DNA from: Medicago truncatula
Lineage: Eukaryota; Streptophyta; Magnoliopsida; Fabales; Fabaceae
Direction: 5' to 3'
Length of the DNA stretch: 64,000 nucleotides
NCBI RefSeq assembly: GCF_003473485.1
Contig: NC_053046.1
Location: 8,504,001 to 8,568,000 of the forward strand
A program made the translations under genes and the position numbers. Below, one piece after another: positions 61,430 through 64,000 of the stretch. How positions within the stretch are numbered: position 1 is the stretch's first letter; every line of letters begins with the position of its first letter. The notes under the pieces are model-generated. The model made no database searches. It saw only the letters and a list, made by a program, of their open reading frames with translations, and was not told where the DNA came from.

Positions 61430-62350
61430 AATACAAATCTCATTTTAGGATGCAAATGATGTCTTTTTTGTAAACTTTAATCATTGTCTATGCTGCGAGA
61501 TTGGCCTGTTATCTTGTTGGCTTGGTTTAGAAAACGATTGACTATATTGCTCAGCTATTTCATTCTGTTTCCCGATCTCCTATATGTGTTTTACTTCATC
61601 AATCCTGATTTCCTTTATTCTTCGTCTTTAACTGCTCCTTGAAAAGAGTTTCTGCATCCCTGAGCGTTAATTATAATGAATTATTGATTTGAGGAGCTTT
61701 GATGAATAGTTTAGATTTAAATTTTTAATGATTGAATTTCAATTTTGGTGGCATGATAATATTGAATCCTTTACATCCTTTTGTCACATTCAGGTTGTTA
61801 GTTAGTATATAATTTCTCATTATCCTATAACTACCTTAGTTTTATGGTTTGAACTATTTAGTTTAGTCCTTTAGTGGGAGGTATGGAAATGAAGAAGGAT
61901 AACTGTTGATACATAATAGGGAATTTAGTTTAGTTCTGTTTCTGCAGCGAATAATTCATGTGATTGGAATTTTTCAAGTTTTTTTATGACAGTTCATAAC
62001 CAAATAAAAGGGAATAAAAACTTCTGTATTATATGAGAAAATATGTTCAAAATTGAATTTGTGTTGCATCTATTTAAAATGCGTGGGAGATTGCATGATT
62101 ATATGGTCCACTGTTTTTCATTTTTTTGCTAAAGACAAAAGAAGATCTATAAGTAGAAAATATAACTTAATGTACCTCTGCTGTAGTATATAATGGATGG
62201 TTATGCAGAAGAAACTCATACCATGACACACTACAAAATAGGATAAGCCCCATAAATGGATAAAGTCACTCATTATTGCATAAAAGCATAATACACTATC
62301 ATTATTTGGATATCTTTATAATAGAAGAAAAAATTTCATTTCACTATTTG
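61430..62350 (-). other. Inverted orphan copy of F-box gene flank and spacer
   Basis: 61430-61800 is the reverse complement of 43440-43800 (3' flank of F-box copy 1, also 50040-50400). 62040-62350 is the reverse complement of about 48480-48790 (the spacer beyond that flank). In orientation and order this is what should follow a plus-strand F-box gene ending before 61430, but no such gene is there. See findings. Confidence 0.75.
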
Positions 62351-63058
62351 TAAATTTTAACCATGCCTCTTATTCGTTTTTCACTATTGGTAAGTGATTT
62401 CACACCGAATCACTTGTAACTTCTGTACCAAATGAATTCCGAAAAACAACATTTAACAAATGAGTGCTCTTCCGACTCTGCCACACTCAGACACCACTTA
62501 TAAGATAATAAGTGATTTTTACATAGATTTAGTTTTTTTCTTTATAGATTAAATTTGGGTCTAATTAACAATTGAAAAATCAATAATAAACTTTTAATTT
62601 GATATCTAAAATACCCCTCTCTCTTTTGTTTGGCCTTTTTTTTAACCTCCGATTCTAAAAAAAAAAGGGCCGATAATTCGGAGTTCGGTCCAGAACTAAG
62701 TAAAATCTGACCAATAAAATCAAAATCAAACTATCCTTAACAATTTGATGAAACTCATTAACATATTAACCTACAATTTGATTGGTTTAAATTTTCTTTA
62801 TAGATTAAATTTGGGTCTAAAGTCAAACCCTTTGCCCTCTTATTTCCTTTCTCGCAAACAATTCTACCAACGCACGCTCCCTGCGTTTGCAATTCTCCAA
62901 TCCGACCCAAGGTGTTTTTTCTTCTTTTCTCTGATCACTGTTCTGATTTTATGTTTAATCGAAACAATCTTATGTGTTTTGCTCTTACTTTTTGTGTGTT
63001 TTTTTAATTTATTTATTTACTTATTTTGTTTCTGTTCCTTTTGCAATTAAGTGTAGCC

Positions 63059-64000
63059 ATGAAAAGAAAAAAGGATTCAATTGCCCCTGTTAGGGCTAGA
63101 AGAAGATGCAATAAAGAAAAAGGAAAAGTTGATGAGGCAGACAATCATGATGAACTTTGCCCTTATTTTGATAATCTTCCATCTCACCTCACTGCCCACA
63201 TTCTGCTTAAACTTCACATCAAGTCTCTTCTCATTTGTAAATGTGTTTGCAAGATTTGGAAAACAATTATTTCAGAACAACATTTTGCTAAATTGCACTT
63301 TGAGAGATCACAAGTTTGTCTAATGATTTGGACAGATGACGATAGACTAGTGTCAAGAACCATGTACCATCTTGAGTGTGAGCCTGAAAAGTTCAAGATT
63401 GGAAGCAACAATCATGTGAAGCTTGATCCTATATTCAAGCTTCCTCTTCGTGGTTATATCAAATCATTTAGGGAGAAAAGTGACAGGATCAAGAATAAAT
63501 CCAAGCGCCCTTATATTGCTTGCAACAGAGATCGTGATCATTTTGATATTGTGAATTCTTGCAGTGGCTTGCTTTGTTTGTCTGAACCAACTACCGGAAA
63601 CCCTTTAGTGATCTGCAATCCAATCACAGGGGAGTTCATAAGACTTCTTGAAGCTACTACGATTCGTATGCCAAATGACACAGCTTATATTTTAAATCAA
63701 GAAGCAGCTGGTTGTGGTTTCTATCCTAAAACTAATGAATATAAAGTGATAAATATTTGGAAGAAATATGCTAGACGTGCAATATGTGATTATGCATGTG
63801 AGATTGAGCGTGTGGTAATTGTTGAGATACACACACTCGGAACACCAACATGGAGAAATAAGTGGATCCTCAAATTTCTTCTTCTTATCTTATGTATCCC
63901 ACTTGTGTGAATCGTGCACTTCATTGGATCCGATTTAAGGAAAGGGGAGGGTCTATATTGTGTTTTTGTTTTGAAAGAGAGAGGTTTCAATCATTTCCTT
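63059..64000 (+). pseudogene. F-box protein copy 3, frameshifted, runs off the window
   Basis: The start MKRKKDSIAPVRARRRCNKE at 63059 follows a leader-intron acceptor (intron about 62912..63056). The F-box is intact (CPYFDNLPSHLTAHILLKLH), and the interaction domain follows (FDIVNSCSGLLCLSEPTTGN, VICNPITGEFIRLLEA, GFYPKTNEYKVINIW). After codon 267 (TPTWRN, 63859) a 4-bp deletion relative to both paralogues (GTTG missing from GAAATGTTGAAGTGG) shifts the frame to a stop at 63910. The homologous sequence continues in another frame to the window end (CVNRALHWIRF). It also lacks about 20 residues between SKRP and YIACNRD that both paralogues have, and has a short insertion before SFREKSD. Unless the deletion is a sequencing error, the product is truncated within the interaction domain. 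The 3' end is outside the window. Confidence 0.85.

Overview
This is nuclear DNA from a flowering plant. It is AT-rich, its genes carry GT-AG introns, and it is full of plant transposons. The gene set (GDP-mannose dehydratase, cytosolic ribosomal protein L8, filament-like plant protein, SAUR, F-box family) and the look of the repeats suggest a legume, most probably Medicago. The genus is an inference from sequence character, not from a search.

Layout. 1-6.4 kb: a GDP-D-mannose 4,6-dehydratase gene (minus strand) whose coding sequence is split by a short intron made largely of about 55-bp tandem repeats. Around it lie SINEs, a LINE 3' end and MITEs. 6.5-9.5 kb: a truncated wall-associated-kinase ectodomain pseudogene, then RPL8 (minus strand, two exons rebuilt to 258 aa) with a decayed RTE LINE in its intron. 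12.7-16 kb: a five-exon filament-like plant protein gene (767 aa). 16-26.7 kb: gene-poor, with Tourist, Stowaway and hAT MITEs and a 2255-bp solo LTR bounded by a perfect 5-bp target-site duplication (TSD). 26.7-27 kb: an intronless SAUR gene. 27-35.5 kb: AT-rich, with SINEs and PIF/Tourist-type MITEs. 35.6-35.9 kb: a small plant-specific gene of unknown function. 36.3-42.4 kb: a nest of five transposons up to four levels deep; TSDs place four of them and one boundary is tentative. 42.4-64 kb: an F-box cluster with two intact tandem paralogues on the minus strand, one frameshifted copy on the plus strand that runs off the window, and the orphan flank of a fourth copy whose gene is missing. Mutator-like elements (MULEs) have entered the 5' flank of the second paralogue.

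How it fits together. The single genes are ordinary housekeeping or growth genes that are not functionally linked. The F-box genes are one expanding and decaying family that would encode substrate receptors of SCF ubiquitin ligases. The most unusual structure is the MULE derivative at 53.2-55.7 kb. It keeps fragments of two convergent genes, and between them sit four related arms in alternating orientation that form two long hairpins. It is a candidate source of small RNAs carried by a transposon, next to an F-box promoter. Exon joins are inferred from frame, family similarity and splice consensus; no transcript data were available.
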